In this document: piece after piece, positions 9,447-19,962 of the stretch
Position numbering within the stretch: the stretch's first letter is position 1
How the letters are laid out: each line of letters opens with the position of its first letter
Origin: Piliocolobus tephrosceles
Taxonomy: Eukaryota > Chordata > Mammalia > Primates > Cercopithecidae
Direction of reading: 5' to 3'
Assembly: GCF_002776525.5 (NCBI RefSeq)
Contig: NC_045436.1
Location: 160,169,990 to 160,233,989, forward strand
Length of the DNA stretch: 64,000 bases
The notes under the pieces: generated by a model
Seen by the model: the letters and a program-made list of their open reading frames with translations, nothing else
Database searches by the model: none
What the model was told of the DNA's origin: nothing
Made by a program: the position numbers and the translations under genes

Positions 9447-10028
9447 TTTTTTTAATAAAAAAAAAAGTTAGAATTAAAATTCAAAATTAAAAAGAGAAAA
9501 GACTTACAAATTATCTTCAGAACACTGGAATGATTTAGCCATAAAATGCATTCTATTTCAGCAAAATCTTCATGGTTCCCAGAACGGTCTTCCCTGGCTG
9601 CCAAGTGAGCCAGGCTCCCCAGCCTTAGTTCACTCCTTGGACCCACATTTTAGATTCCCCAGATATGTGACTTTCTGCTAATCTCGGATCGGCCTGGAGC
9701 AAGACCGGGCCTACAAAGTTTTTCTTTTGGGTTCCAAATGATCCAGTCTCAAGAACAATCTTCACAGGACAGCTCCCGAGACTGCACTGATGAGGGGTAA
9801 GTGGCCTGGCCAGCCAGTCCTTAATCCTCTCTCGGTCTGTTGGAGGGGAAAAAAGGGATATCGCAGCCAGAAGCTCACAATTGGGATTAACTATGAAATC
9901 TAAGGGGACACCAACCCCACAGTGGCTCTGAAAGGAGCTCACGTCCTCCCTCCTGGTTGGGTCACCCTGCTATGGAAGGAGCAGTGCTATTCAATAAAAA
10001 ATTGCAATTAAAAAAAAAAATGAGACAT
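9447..10028. other. Non-Alu stretch
   Basis: Single-copy-looking sequence. An A-rich run at 10009-10020 follows ATTGCAATT. No gene or repeat family recognised. Confidence 0.35.
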
Positions 10029-10200
10029 GGGAGGTAGTACGATAGCATGGGGAGTGCCCAGATGAATAATCCAGAGACCTAAGTATAGGTTCCAGCTCTG
10101 TCACCAGCACCAGGCATTGGATCAGGCGTCCCATCGCTGAACCTCTGAATCTGTGAAGTGGAGAGTTGGGCTGATGGGCCCCAGCTTTCCCCCGGCCTAA
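10029..10200 (+). mobile_element. MIR element
   Basis: GTAGTACGATAGCATGGGGAG, then GGTTCCAGCTCTGTCACC and AACCTCTGAATCTGTGAAG follow the MIR core order. Confidence 0.75.
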
Positions 10201-10862
10201 CTTCCCAATTCGAGCTTGTCTTCTGACTCTCTCCTCCTTCCCTGGATTCAGGCTCAGACCTCAAGGGCTGCAGTCCCAGGTCATGCGCGGCGTGCAGGCA
10301 CCACTCTCTGATGGCAGGAAACAGGATCTTTGTTCCTTTTGTGCATCTTCCCACAGAACATAGTCCCCGGTTCTGCACATGCTGCCTCCCCCCACCCACT
10401 CTCCTCCGTCAGCATCTCTTGTGTTGCCCTGACCAGCAATATTCACTCCTGGCTCACGTCTTACTATCACAAGTGTCTTATTGTCTCTGCCCCGCTGAGT
10501 TGCTAGAGTCTCCAAAGACCCCAGCTATGCAGGAGATGCAAGGCTAGGCCATCTCCCCTGAGACTGGTCTGGGATCTTGGGGCCAGTGAGGGGCTGTTTA
10601 GTAGACAGGGACTTACAAACCCCATAGACTGGGGTCATATCCTATGAGAGGTCCTCAACTCTGTCTTGCAAAGTGCTCCCCTCTCCCAGTCCACACTGGT
10701 AGAGTGTTCAGATTGTCTCCACCCTCCGGCCTCAACTGATTGGCCCACAAGTAGACATCTGACCTGAGTGGAACCAATGGGTCCCTGGCCTCAAACTTTG
10801 AAATCATGCTAAGAGATTTCGGTTCCATGGTGGCTGGGCCAGTCAAGAAATCCTAAGGCCTT
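10201..10862. other. Non-Alu stretch
   Basis: About 660 bp of moderate GC sequence. Overlapping frames on both strands have no domain and appear to be chance. No repeat recognised. Confidence 0.35.
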
Positions 10863-11157
10863 GGCCAGGAGCAATGGCTCACGCCTATAATCCCAGCACT
10901 TTGGGAGGCCGAGGTGGCAGATCACCTGAGATCAGGAGTTCAAGACCAGCCTGGCCAACATGGCGAAAATCCATCTCTACAAAAATACAGAAATTACCCA
11001 GGCATGGTGGTGGGTGCCTATAATCCTAGCTACTCAGGAAGCTGAAGCAGGAGAATCATTTGAACCAGAGGGCAGAGGTTGCAGTGAGCCAAGATTGCAC
11101 CATTGCACTCTATCCTGCGTGACAGAGCCAGACTCCATCTCAAAAAAAAAAAAAGAA
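10863..11157 (+). mobile_element. Alu
   Basis: TSD AAGAAAT(C/T)CTAAGGCCTT at 10845-10862 and 11158-11175, one mismatch. Confidence 0.96.
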
Positions 11158-11407
11158 AAGAAATTCTAAGGCCTTTTCTACACTGGGAACGATAATAGGT
11201 TGCAGAGACAGTCAGTTTTCAGGAAAAGAAAGAGAGAAGCATGAAGCAGAAATATAGTAAGGGCTGAAATGGGACTTGGCAATAGTCCTGTGGGCATTCC
11301 TGTCCCTGGCAAGTTCCCGGTCAGGGCCTCAGGAGGTGCAGGTTTGTGTGTTTTTAGCTGTCCAGTACCCATTACCTTCCAAAACAGGCCCCCATTTCCA
11401 CTATGAG

Positions 11408-11729
11408 TGCTATGTCTCAATATTTATGTTCCCTCCAAATTCATATGTTGAAATCCTTTTAAGATGATGGTATCAGGAGGTGAGGTCTTTGGGATTAGTG
11501 ACCTTATAAAAGAGGCTCACAGGAGCTCATTCACCCCTTCCACCATGCAAGGATACAGAGAGAAGGTGCTTTCTACAAACCAGGAACTTGGCCCTAACCA
11601 GACACCAAATGTGCTGGCACCTTGATCTTGGACTTCCCAGCCTCCAGAACCATGAGAAACACATTTCTGCTGTTTGTGATCCACCTAGTCTACGGCATTT
11701 TGTAACAGCTGCCCAAATAAACTAAAACA
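11408..11729 (+). mobile_element. MLT1-type MaLR LTR
   Basis: Diverged but colinear with MLT1 LTRs: AAATTCATATGTTGAAATCC, GATGGTATCAGGAGGTGAGG, CCTTATAAAAGAGGC (TATA region), CACCTTGATCTTGGACTTCC and a 3' end near ACTAAAACA. No internal sequence, so a solo LTR. Confidence 0.88.
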
Positions 11730-12130
11730 GTGGGTCGCCTTTCAAAGAAGGGTCATTCCAGGCCACTTTCACCATACTGCAGGGAGCCAAATTCTTCTGC
11801 ACACTGCCAGGGACTGCCACACACAGTCACGTGTTTTCAGCTGGCCTTTCCCATGTCACAAATCCCATGCAAGTGACTGCAGTGGTGGCTGCCTGCCCAG
11901 GCGGTCCTGGTAGGCCTCCTGCCCACCCCTCCAGGCTGCCTTGGCTCTGCCTCAGTTGCCATCAGCCTTCAGCCTTGTGTGCCCCCTTCTTTCTGTCTTT
12001 AAGTTCCTTTTTGTTTTAGCAAAACCAGAGTTGGTTTCTCTGATTTGCCACTGAGAGGTACTGACTGATATATGAAGTTATATCAGATGCCTGAGTTTCA
12101 TGAGACAGTCCTGTGTACATCCCCCGAAAT
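11730..12130. other. Non-Alu stretch
   Basis: No feature recognised. Confidence 0.3.
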
Positions 12131-12133
12131 AAG

Positions 12134-12395
12134 CTCTGTAATCCCAGCACTTTGGGAGGCCAAGGTGGGTGGATCATTTGAGATCAGGAGTTCGAGACCA
12201 GCCTAGCCAACATGGCAAAACCCTGTTTCTACTAAAAATACAAAATTAGCCAGGCAGTAGTGGCGTGTGCCTGTAATCCCAGGTACTCAGGAGGCTGAGG
12301 CGGAAGAATCGCTTGAACCCGGAGGCAGGGGTTGCAGTGAAACAAGATCATGCCACCACACTATAGTCTGGGCAACGAGTAAGATCCTATCTCAA
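12134..12395 (+). mobile_element. Alu, 5'-truncated
   Basis: Begins within the left arm at CTGTAATCCCAGCAC; the tail has become (CAA)n at 12396-12435. Confidence 0.92.
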
Positions 12396-12466
12396 AACAA
12401 CAACAGCAACAGCAGCAACAACAGCAACAACAATAAAAAACAAAGAAAACAAACAAAAAAAGACAC
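12396..12466. repeat. (CAA)n/(CAG) microsatellite
   Basis: Alu-tail-derived CAACAG/CAACAA repeat. Confidence 0.85.
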
Positions 12467-12484
12467 AAAACTCCTTAGCGGTTA

Positions 12485-12595
12485 GGGGTGGACTCTGGAC
12501 AAGTTATTTTACCTCTTTGAGCCTCTCTTTTCTTACCTGGAAAATGATGCTACTAATTCCTGCTGTGCAGAGTAATTGGACAAAACAGCAACAGC
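12485..12595 (+). mobile_element. MIR fragment
   Basis: GGACAAGTTATTTTACCTCT, TTTGAGCCTCTCTTTTC and GGAAAATGATGCTACTAAT track the MIR core. Confidence 0.75.
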
Positions 12596-12624
12596 AATAA
12601 TAAAGGTGATCAACAGCACATGAC

Positions 12625-12805
12625 ATATTGTGCTTACTATGTTCTAGGAACTATTCCAGGAGTCTACATCTAGTAAGAAATTCATTCCACCCTCACAACA
12701 ACAACCCTTTGAAGTAAGTAATTTTTGCCTCATTTTGAAGGTTAGAAAATTAAGGAACAAAGAGGCTAAGTCATCTCCCCAAAGTCACACAGCTAATACA
12801 TGCCG
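12625..12805 (-). mobile_element. MIR fragment
   Basis: Reverse MIR: TGCTTACTATGTTCTAGG, ACCCTCACAACAACAACCC, then AAAGTCACACAGCTAATAC. Confidence 0.8.
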
Positions 12806-12930
12806 GGGTGCCTCATACATATTTTGTTTTTCAGTAAATGGTGGTTATTGTTTGTGCTCGTCAAAAGATTTGACAAACTCAGAAAGTCAGTTTATGATGT
12901 AGGTTGCACCCTTCGTGTAAAGGAAAGGTT

Positions 12931-13214
12931 GAGCTGGGTGCGGTGACTCATGCCTGTAATCCCAGCCCTTTGGGAGGACGATGCCGGTGGATCATTTGAG
13001 GTCAGGAGTTTGAGACCAGCCTGGACAACATGGAGAAACCCCGTCTCTACCAAAAATACAAAAATTAGCTGGGCATGGTGGTGGGCGCCTGTAGTCCCAG
13101 CTACTCAGGAGGCTGAGGCAGGAGGATCCTTTGAGCTCAGGATTTCAAGGCTGCAGTGAGTTATGATCACACCATTGCACTCCAGCCTGGGTGACAGAGC
13201 AAGGCCCTGTCTCT
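12931..13214 (+). mobile_element. Alu
   Basis: GAGCTGGGTGCGGTG start; AluJ-like right arm (GGATTTCAAGGCTGCAGTGA); (AAAAT)n tail at 13215-13245. Confidence 0.93.
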
Positions 13215-13439
13215 AAAATAAAATAAAATAAAATAAAATAAAAACAACAGAAAATTAAATAAATTAAAAAATTAAAAAGACAAACAGTGCATGTTTGCCC
13301 CACACCTGCGGTCACCAGTGCTTTCTGCTCTAGTGGATGGTGTCACCATTCCCCAAGCTTCCTGAACCAGCTGTCCAAGGGTTGCCTCTGCTTCTTCCCT
13401 CACCCCAAATCCAATCAATCAATCTCCAAGCCCAGTCTA

Positions 13440-13700
13440 TCCTGCCTGGATAATCCTCATCTCTCCAGTCCCTAGAGCAGACCACTGTCACCCAACTGGT
13501 GATCTCATTTCCCACATCCCCCTCCAATCCAATCCCACATCACAGCCAAAATGATGCTTCTACAGCACAAATCTGGCCACTCTTCCTAATCTGCAGTGGC
13601 TCCCCCTTGACTCCAATACAAAGCCAAACTTCTTTTGACAGTTTATGAAACTCCCTGATCCAGCCCCTACCTACCCCTCCAGCCATCAACTTTGACATTT
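13440..13700 (+). mobile_element. L2 LINE fragment
   Basis: CACAAATCTGGCCACTCTTCC, CAGTGGCTCCCCCTTGACTC and CTGATCCAGCCCCTACC are L2 3'-ORF landmarks. Confidence 0.78.
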
Positions 13701-13799
13701 TCCCTCTGCCATTTAACAAAAATCTGTTGAGCTCCTAATGTGAGCCAAGCACTGGGAGAATAAGAAGGCAACATGATTTCTGCTCTTATGAGGACTACA

Positions 13800-14050
13800 C
13801 TGGCCTGGGTGGCTCCTTTTTATCTTTGAGATAACCACTTAAATGTCAGTTCCTCAAGGCAATGCTCCTTCTTTCTTTGAGTCGCTTGGTGTGTGTCTCC
13901 AGAATGCCTTGCCCTTGTGTACCATAACTTATCCCACACTTGATTGCTGCTCAACCTCTCTCTTTGCTGCCAGGGCCGTGGGGATGGGCACTGGCTCTCT
14001 TGCTCTTCTTTGTGTCCCCGGCACCCAGTGTGGTGCATAGTAGATATTCA
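13800..14050 (+). mobile_element. L2 LINE 3' end
   Basis: ACTTAAATGTCAGTTCCTCA through CGGCACCCAGTGTGGTGCAT and TAGATATTC. Probably the same L2 as 13440-13700, with a diverged middle. Confidence 0.75.
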
Positions 14051-14062
14051 AAAAGTAGTTGA

Positions 14063-14353
14063 GGCTGGGTGCAGTGGCTCATGCCTGTAATCTCAGCAAT
14101 TTGGGAGGCCGAGGCAGGCGGATCATGCAAACTCATGAGTTCGAGACCAGCCTGGACAACGTGGTGAAACCCCAGCTCTAAATATATATATATTAGATGG
14201 AGTGTGGTGAGGCATGCCTGTAGTCCTAGCTACTCAAGAGACTAAGGTGGGAGGATGGCTTGAGCCCAGGAAGCGGAGGCTACAGGGAGCTGAGATTGTA
14301 CCACCGCACTCCAGCCTAGGGGATAGAGCCAGACTTTGTCTAAAAAAAAAAAA
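14063..14353 (+). mobile_element. Alu
   Basis: TSD AAAAAGTAGTTGA at 14050-14062, AAAAAGTAATTGA at 14354-14366. Confidence 0.95.
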
Positions 14354-14370
14354 AAAAAGTAATTGATGAT

Positions 14371-14690
14371 GCCAGGTGCAGTGGCTCACTCCTGTAATCC
14401 CAGCACTTTGGGAGGCCAAAGTGAGAGGACCACTTGAGGCCAGGAGTTCAATACCAGCCTTGGCAACATAGCAAGATTCCGTATCTATTAATAAAACATT
14501 TAAAAAATTAACCAGACGTGGTGACACACACCTGTAGTCCCACTTGCTCAGGAGGCTGGGTGGGAGGATCACTTGAGCCTAGGAGGTCGAGGCTGTAATG
14601 AGCCCTGACTCTACCACTGAACTCAAGCCTGGGTAACAGAACAAGACTCTGCCTCTGAAAATGAATAAATAAATATTTAAAAATATAAAC
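14371..14690 (+). mobile_element. Alu
   Basis: Inserted next to the previous copy. AAGTAATTGATGA before it and AAGTGATCAATGA after it look like a degraded TSD. Confidence 0.93.
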
Positions 14691-14708
14691 AAAAAGTGAT
14701 CAATGAAA

Positions 14709-14803
14709 GCCAGGCATGGTGGCACATGCCAACAGTCCAGCTATTCAGGAGGTTGTGGTAGGAGTTCAAATTCAGCCTAGGCAAACTAGCAAGGCCCCAT
14801 CTT
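14709..14803 (+). mobile_element. Alu left-monomer fragment with deletions
   Basis: GCCAGGCATGGTGGCACATGCC to GCAAGGCCCCATCTTTAA, missing internal blocks. Confidence 0.75.
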
Positions 14804-14833
14804 TAATTTATATGGATATAAGTATGTATATAG

Positions 14834-15134
14834 GGCCAGGTGCGGTGGCTTATGCCTGTAATCCCAGCACTTTAGGAGGCTGAGGTGAGAGGATCACCTG
14901 AGGTTGGGAGCTCGAGACCAGCCTAAGCAACATGGAGAAACCCCGTCTCTACTAAAAATACAAAATTAGCTGGGCGTGGTGGTGCATGGCTGCAATCCCA
15001 GCTACTCAGGAGACTGAAGCAGAAGAATTGCTTGAACCTGGGAGGCGGAGGTTGCAGTGAGCTGAGATTGCGCCATTGCACTCCAGCCTGGGTAACAAGA
15101 GCAAAACTCCATCTCAAAAAAAAAAAAAAAGTAT
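14834..15134 (+). mobile_element. Alu
   Basis: GGCCAGGTGCGGTGGCTTATG start; poly(A) followed by AAGTATATAT matches AAGTATGTATAT before it. Confidence 0.94.
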
Positions 15135-15489
15135 ATATCATATATATAATAAATAAATAATAGTTGATAAATGAATGTATAAATATATGAATGAATAGCA
15201 CTATACTTATTAAATACTCATACTTCTGGTTTTCCCCCAAGACTATATGCTTTATTTTTTAAACAGGAAAGGTCATGTGGTATTTATATTTTTCTCCCAG
15301 TAGCTGCCACATTGATACTCAGCGAGTCTTGGCTGGATGGATAGAGAAGTGTGTCCCTGTGTGGAAAAATGAGAGTCAGGAAGGATGGTCAAAGTAGAAA
15401 GGCAGTTCCTTTAAAGACCAAGGTAAATGTGGGCGCCCCTGGAACTTGCAATCACTTGATCTACCTACTCTTCAGAGAGGCATGGAGTT
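15135..15489. other. Non-Alu stretch
   Basis: AT-rich then mixed sequence with no recognised element. Confidence 0.3.
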
Positions 15490-15620
15490 CCTTGGTTCTC
15501 AGTGTTTGCTGAACATGAAGTCATGTGGGGAGGTTGATAAAATACCAATTTCAAGGCCTCTCCCTCAGAGATTCCAATTCAGTGGGCAATGGGTCTGGGA
15601 TGAGGGTTGGACACTGGATT
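15490..15620 (+). mobile_element. MER5A-like hAT DNA transposon, 5' part
   Basis: TTCTCAGTGTTTGCTGAAC and CCCTCAGAGATTCCAATTCA match the non-autonomous Charlie relative MER5A. The other end lies at 16489-16536 beyond four Alu pieces. Confidence 0.72.
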
Positions 15621-15757
15621 TTTTATTTTTATTTTTAGAGATAGGGTCTTACTCTGTTGCCCAACCTAGTCTCAGACTCCTGGACTCAAGCAATCCTCCC
15701 ACCTCAGTCTCCAGAGTCACTGGGATTACAGGGACAAACCTCTGCACCTGGCTAGAC
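15621..15757 (-). mobile_element. Alu left-monomer fragment
   Basis: Reverse monomer ending CTCTGCACCTGGCT. Confidence 0.82.
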
Positions 15758-15778
15758 TGGCTAGAAAATAGTTGTTGT

Positions 15779-15911
15779 TGTTTTTTTTTTTTTTTAGATA
15801 GGGCCTCACTCTGATGCCCAGGCTAGTCTTGAATTCCTGGCCTCAAGCCATCCTCCTGCCTCTGCCTCCCAAAATTCTGGGATTACAGGCATGAGCCACT
15901 GCACCCAGCTG
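15779..15911 (-). mobile_element. Alu left-monomer fragment
   Basis: (GTT)n/T run then AGATAGGGCCTCACTCTG, ending CACTGCACCCAGCT. Confidence 0.82.
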
Positions 15912-15924
15912 AGCTGAAAATGAA

Positions 15925-16222
15925 TTTTTTTTTTTTTTTTTTTGAGACCGGATGTCACTCTGTTGCCCAGGGTGGGGTACAGTGGCACAACCTCAGCTGA
16001 CTGCAGCCTCAACTGCCTGGGCTCAGGTCATCCTCCTACCTCAGTCTCCTGAGTAACTAGGACCACAGGCGTTCACCACTACACCTGGCTAATTTTTTAT
16101 TTTTAGTAGAGACAGCATTTCGCCATATTGCCCAGGCTGGTCTTGAACTCCTGGGCTCAAGCAATCCACCCTCGGCCTTCCAAAGTGCTATGATTACAGG
16201 CGTGAGCCACTGTACTTGGACC
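15925..16222 (-). mobile_element. Alu
   Basis: T18 head, GAGACCGGATGTCACTCTG, ending GCCACTGTACTTGG; AluJ-like. Confidence 0.92.
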
Positions 16223-16252
16223 AAAAATGGAATTAAAAAAAAAAAATGCTTC

Positions 16253-16488
16253 CTGGTCAGCCTAGTCAACATAACAAGACCCCATCTCTATTAAAAGTTA
16301 AAAAAAAAAAAAAAAAAAGTAGCCAGATGTGGTGGTGCACCCCTGTAGTTCCAGTGACTTGGGAGGTGGGAAGATTGCTTGAGCCCAGAAATTTGAGGCT
16401 GCAGTGAGCTGTAGTTGTGCCACTGCTCTCCAGCCTGGGTGACAGAAGGAGACCATCTAAAAAACAAACAAGCAAAAAAAAAAAAAAA
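16253..16488 (+). mobile_element. Alu, 5'-truncated
   Basis: Starts mid left arm (GTCAGCCTAGTCAACAT). AAAATGCTTCCT before and AAAAGCTTCCT after serve as a TSD. Confidence 0.88.
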
Positions 16489-16536
16489 AAAAGCTTCCTC
16501 ATGATTTTAATGTGCAGCCAGAGCTGGGCAGTTTTG
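16489..16536 (+). mobile_element. MER5A-like DNA transposon, 3' part
   Basis: GATTTTAATGTGCAGCCAGAG is the inverted terminal end of MER5A, completing the element at 15490. Confidence 0.68.
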
Positions 16537-16795
16537 GGGCCTCCTGGAATTTATAAGGCTTTGGTCAGATCCAGGCATGCAGATATACAGACAGTCTGCC
16601 AGGAACTGTTGGGTATCTGCTACAGATCGAGACTATGACATAATCAGAGGTGAAACAAAGTAAAACAAACTCAGAGAAAGAAACCAGGACCAATTCACCA
16701 TCCCTCCTAGAGATACATGTATTGAATTAATGAATTAATACATAGTCTGTAATGGTACTCCACCTTTCTTCTGATTAGAAAGAAAAGAGAAAGAA

Positions 16796-17094
16796 GGCCG
16801 AACGTGGTGGCTCAGGCCTGTAATACCAGTACTTTGGGAGGCTGAGGCGGGCAGATTATTTGAGGTCAGGAGTTCAAGGTCAGCCTGGACAACATGATGA
16901 AACCCCATCTCTACTAAAAATACAAAAATTAGTTGGGTAAGGTGGCAGGCGCTTGTAATCCCAGCTACTTGGGAAGCTGAGGCAAGAGAATCGTTTGAAC
17001 CTGGGGGCATGGAGGTTGCAGTGAGCCGAGATCCCACCACTGCACTCCAGCCTGGGTGACAGAGCGAGACTCAGTCTCAAATAAATAAATAAAT
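16796..17094 (+). mobile_element. Alu
   Basis: GGCCGAACGTGGTGGC start; tail (AAAT)n. Confidence 0.94.
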
Positions 17095-17256
17095 GAAAAT
17101 TAACTGAGTATGGTGGCACACAGTTGTAATTCCAGCTACTCAGGACGCTGAGGCAGGAGAATCACTTGAACCCAGAAGGCAGAGGTTGCAGTGAGCTGAG
17201 ATCGGGCCATTATACTCCAGCCTGGGTGACAGAACGAGATTCCATCTCAAAAAGTA
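17095..17256 (+). mobile_element. Alu right-arm fragment
   Basis: AAAATTAACTGAGTATGGTGG to GATTCCATCTCAAAAA, probably a duplicated right arm on the previous Alu's tail. Confidence 0.85.
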
Positions 17257-17257
17257 G

Positions 17258-17463
17258 AAATTTGGACACAAACACAAGGACCCTGTGAAGACACAGGGAG
17301 AAGATAGCCACCTAGAAGCCAAGGAGAGAGGCTTCAGAAGAAACCAACCCTGCCAACACCTTGATTTCAGACTTCTAGCCTAGAACTGAAAGAAAATACA
17401 TTTCTGTTATTTAAGCCACAGAGTATGTAGTACTATGTTTGGCAGCCCTGGCAAACTAATACA
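17258..17463 (+). mobile_element. MLT1-class LTR 3' portion
   Basis: CAACACCTTGATTTCAGACTT, ATTTCTGTTATTTAAGCCAC, GGCAAACTAATACAC give the order of an MLT1-class MaLR LTR 3' half. Confidence 0.7.
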
Positions 17464-17494
17464 CAGCTATAAATAAGACCAAGTCCCTGTCCTC

Positions 17495-17636
17495 TAACAC
17501 CGCTATTCATCAAGCGTTCATTTTGTGAGACTGAGTGAACAATTTTTACATATCTATCTATTGCTATTTTTCAAAGCTATGTAATCACTATGAATTTCAT
17601 TCAAAAGGCCTTCATCGAAAGAGTCTTTTGGGGGGT
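17495..17636. repeat. Old local duplication, copy 1 (left piece)
   Basis: TATCTATTGCTATTTT, TCACTATGAATTT and GAAAGAGTCT align in order with 30100-30490. The copy resumes at 18764 after an L1 and Alus. Confidence 0.6.
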
Positions 17637-17639
17637 GGG

Positions 17640-17793
17640 GGGAGGGAGAGCATCAGGATAAAAAGTTAATGTGTGTGGGGTTTAATACCCGGGTAAGGGG
17701 TTGATAGGTGCGGCAAACCATCTTGGTACACATTTACCAGTGTAACAAACCTGTACATTCTGAACATGTATCCTGGAACTTAAAATAAAATAA
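17640..17793 (+). mobile_element. L1P-type LINE-1 3' end, 5'-truncated
   Basis: GGAGAGCATCAGGATAAAAAG..., AGGGGTTGATAGGTGCGGC and GGAACTTAAAATAAAA are the primate L1 3' UTR. TSD GAAAGAGTCT at 17627-17636 and 17794-17803. Confidence 0.9.
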
Positions 17794-17812
17794 GAAAGAG
17801 TCTCTTAATTCT

Positions 17813-18426
17813 TTTTCTTTTTTTTTTTTTTTTNNNNNNNNNNNNNNNNNNNNNNNNNNNNNNNNNNNNNNNNNNNNNNNNNNNNNNNNNNNNNNNNNNN
17901 NNNNNNNNNNNNNNNNNNNNNNNNNNNNNNNNNNNNNNNNNNNNNNNNNNNNNNNNNNNNNNNNNNNNNNNNNNNNNNNNNNNNNNNNNNNNNNNNNNNN
18001 NNNNNNNNNNNNNNNNNNNNNNNNNNNNNNNNNNNNNNNNNNNNNNNNNNNNNNNNNNNNNNNNNNNNNNNNNNNNNNNNNNNNNNNNNNNNNNNNNNNN
18101 NNNNNNNNNNNNNNNNNNNNNNNNNNNNNNNNNNNNNNNNNNNNNNNNNNNNNNNNNNNNNNNNNNNNNNNNNNNNNNNNNNNNNNNNNNNNNNNNNNNN
18201 NNNNNNNNNNNNNNNNNNNNNNNNNNNNNNNNNAAGTGATTCCCCTGCCTCAGCCTCTTGAGTAGCTGGGACTACAGGTGCATGCCTGGCTAATTTTTTT
18301 TTTTTTTAGTAGAGATGGGGTTTCACATGTTGGTCAGGCTGGTCTTGAACTCCTGACCTCAAGTGATCCACCCACCTCAGCCTCCCAAAGCACGGGCATT
18401 GCAGGCGTAAGACACCGTGCCCAGAC
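17813..18426 (-). mobile_element. Alu interrupted by the assembly gap
   Basis: Poly(T) to 17833, gap, then reverse Alu from AAGTGATTCCCCTGCC to GACACCGTGCCCAG. More than one Alu may lie in the gap. Confidence 0.85.
17834..18233. other. Assembly gap, 400 N
   Basis: Starts at a poly(T) run at an Alu head, a typical failure point for short- or Sanger-read assembly. Confidence 1.
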
Positions 18427-18763
18427 TGAAATATTTCTTGTAGAGATGGGGGTCTCTGGCTGGGCACAGTGGCGGGCGCCTATAATTCCAGCTACTTGAG
18501 AGGCTGAGGCAGGACAGTCGCTTGAATCCAAGAGGCGGAGGTTGAGGTGAGCCGAGATCGCACCATTGCACTCCACCTGGGCAACAAGAGCGAAACTCAT
18601 CTCAAAAACAAACAAACAAACAAAAACCACACACACAAAAAAAAGAGAGATGGGAGTCTCACTATGTTACCCAGGCTGGTCTTGAACTCCTGGGTTCAAC
18701 CAATCCTTCTGCCTCAGTGACCCAAAGTGCTGGGATTATAGGCATGAGCCGCCACACCCGGCC
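18427..18763 (-). mobile_element. Older Alu-like fragment hosting a nested Alu
   Basis: Reverse Alu pieces 18427-18456 and 18652-18763 are split by a plus Alu. AGTCTCTTAATT at its right end matches the sequence at 17800-17811. Confidence 0.82.
18457..18651 (+). mobile_element. Nested Alu with left-arm deletion
   Basis: GGCTGGGCACAGTGGCGGGCGCC skips the left arm; AGAGATGGG(G/A)GTCTC flanks both sides. The tail has (CAAA)n and a short CA run. Confidence 0.85.
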
Positions 18764-18958
18764 AAGTCTCTTAATTTTAAGTGGCATTTTATCATTGTGC
18801 ATATTTGTACTAAAGAACGTTTCAGTTGGATACTAGCTTGCCTTTAACACTTTCCTAATACTTGCTAAGTTCCCTTTATAAGCAGTAGAAAGGAAGGCAC
18901 AGGCTCAGAACCTTCTTCAAGAAGAAATACCTGCATAGAAGTGAATAACATTGCTGTT
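18764..18958. repeat. Old local duplication, copy 1 (right piece)
   Basis: CTTAATTTTA, CATTTTATC, ACTTGCTAAGTTCCCTTT and CAGAACCTTCTTC align with 30490-30683. Confidence 0.6.
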
Positions 18959-19482
18959 TTATTTTTTCCATTATATGCACTTTCAGGGTTACTTCTATCT
19001 AAATACAAAGTGGTAATAATTTTCTTTTTGTGACAGTAATAGCATGTTTTCATTTCAAATAATTTTTTAGGCAAAAAGCAAGTGATTAGGCTTTAAGAAT
19101 GAATATTCAATAAATAATAGTAATGTGATTTGTGTATATTGCAAAATCATGATGATGGTATGAAAATGATAGAAAATTGGAAAATACTGAATGAGGTGAT
19201 TTCTGTGCTCCCCTACTAAACAATCAGAGAAATTGCTAGCTTTATCATTTTTATTCATGTATTCACTTACTCATTCCACTGACACTGATTAAGCCCACCC
19301 TAGCTTCCAGACGTTATATTAAGCATTTTCCCACAAAATATCTATTTCATTGCAAAAATAGATGAGAAACATACACAGAACCATCTTTGTCTCATTCATT
19401 GCTGTATTCCAGCACCTAGCACACTGTGAAGGCACTCAAAACTTTGCCTTTGCGTTATAGGGGCATTTTTGAGTCGAGATTC
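18959..19482. other. AT-rich non-Alu stretch
   Basis: No gene; short minus frames lack domains. No repeat family recognised. Confidence 0.35.
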
Positions 19483-19962
19483 AATTTTTTTTTTTTTTTT
19501 TTTTTTGAGACAGGTTCTTGCTTTGTTGCCTTGCTGAGTACAATGGCACAATCATAGCTCACTGCGGCCTCGACCTCCTGGCCTCACGAAATTCTCCCTC
19601 CTTAGCTCCCCCACCAATCCCCACCCTCCACCAAATAGATGGGATTATAGGGGCATACCACCATGCCTGGCTAATTTTTTTTTTTTTTTTTTTTTTTTGA
19701 GACAGGGTCTCACTCTGTCATCCAGCCTGGATTGCAGTTGCACGATCACTGCTCACTGCAGCAGCACTGAACTCCTGACCTCAAGCAATCTTCCCGCCTT
19801 GGCCTCCCAAAGTGCTGGGATTACAGACATGAGACACCACACCCCAGCCAGGCCAGGGGTTTCACGTCGGCCAGGCTGGTCTCAAACTCCTGACCTGAAG
19901 TGATCCTCCCACCTCGGCCTCCCAAAGTGCTGGTATTACAGGCATAAGACACTGTGCTCGGC
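19483..19962 (-). mobile_element. Alu pair, one nested in the other
   Basis: Outer reverse Alu 19483-19673 plus 19851-19962, interrupted by a second reverse Alu (about 19674-19850) with its own T22 run. The outer copy shows an odd C-rich interruption at 19600-19630. Confidence 0.85.
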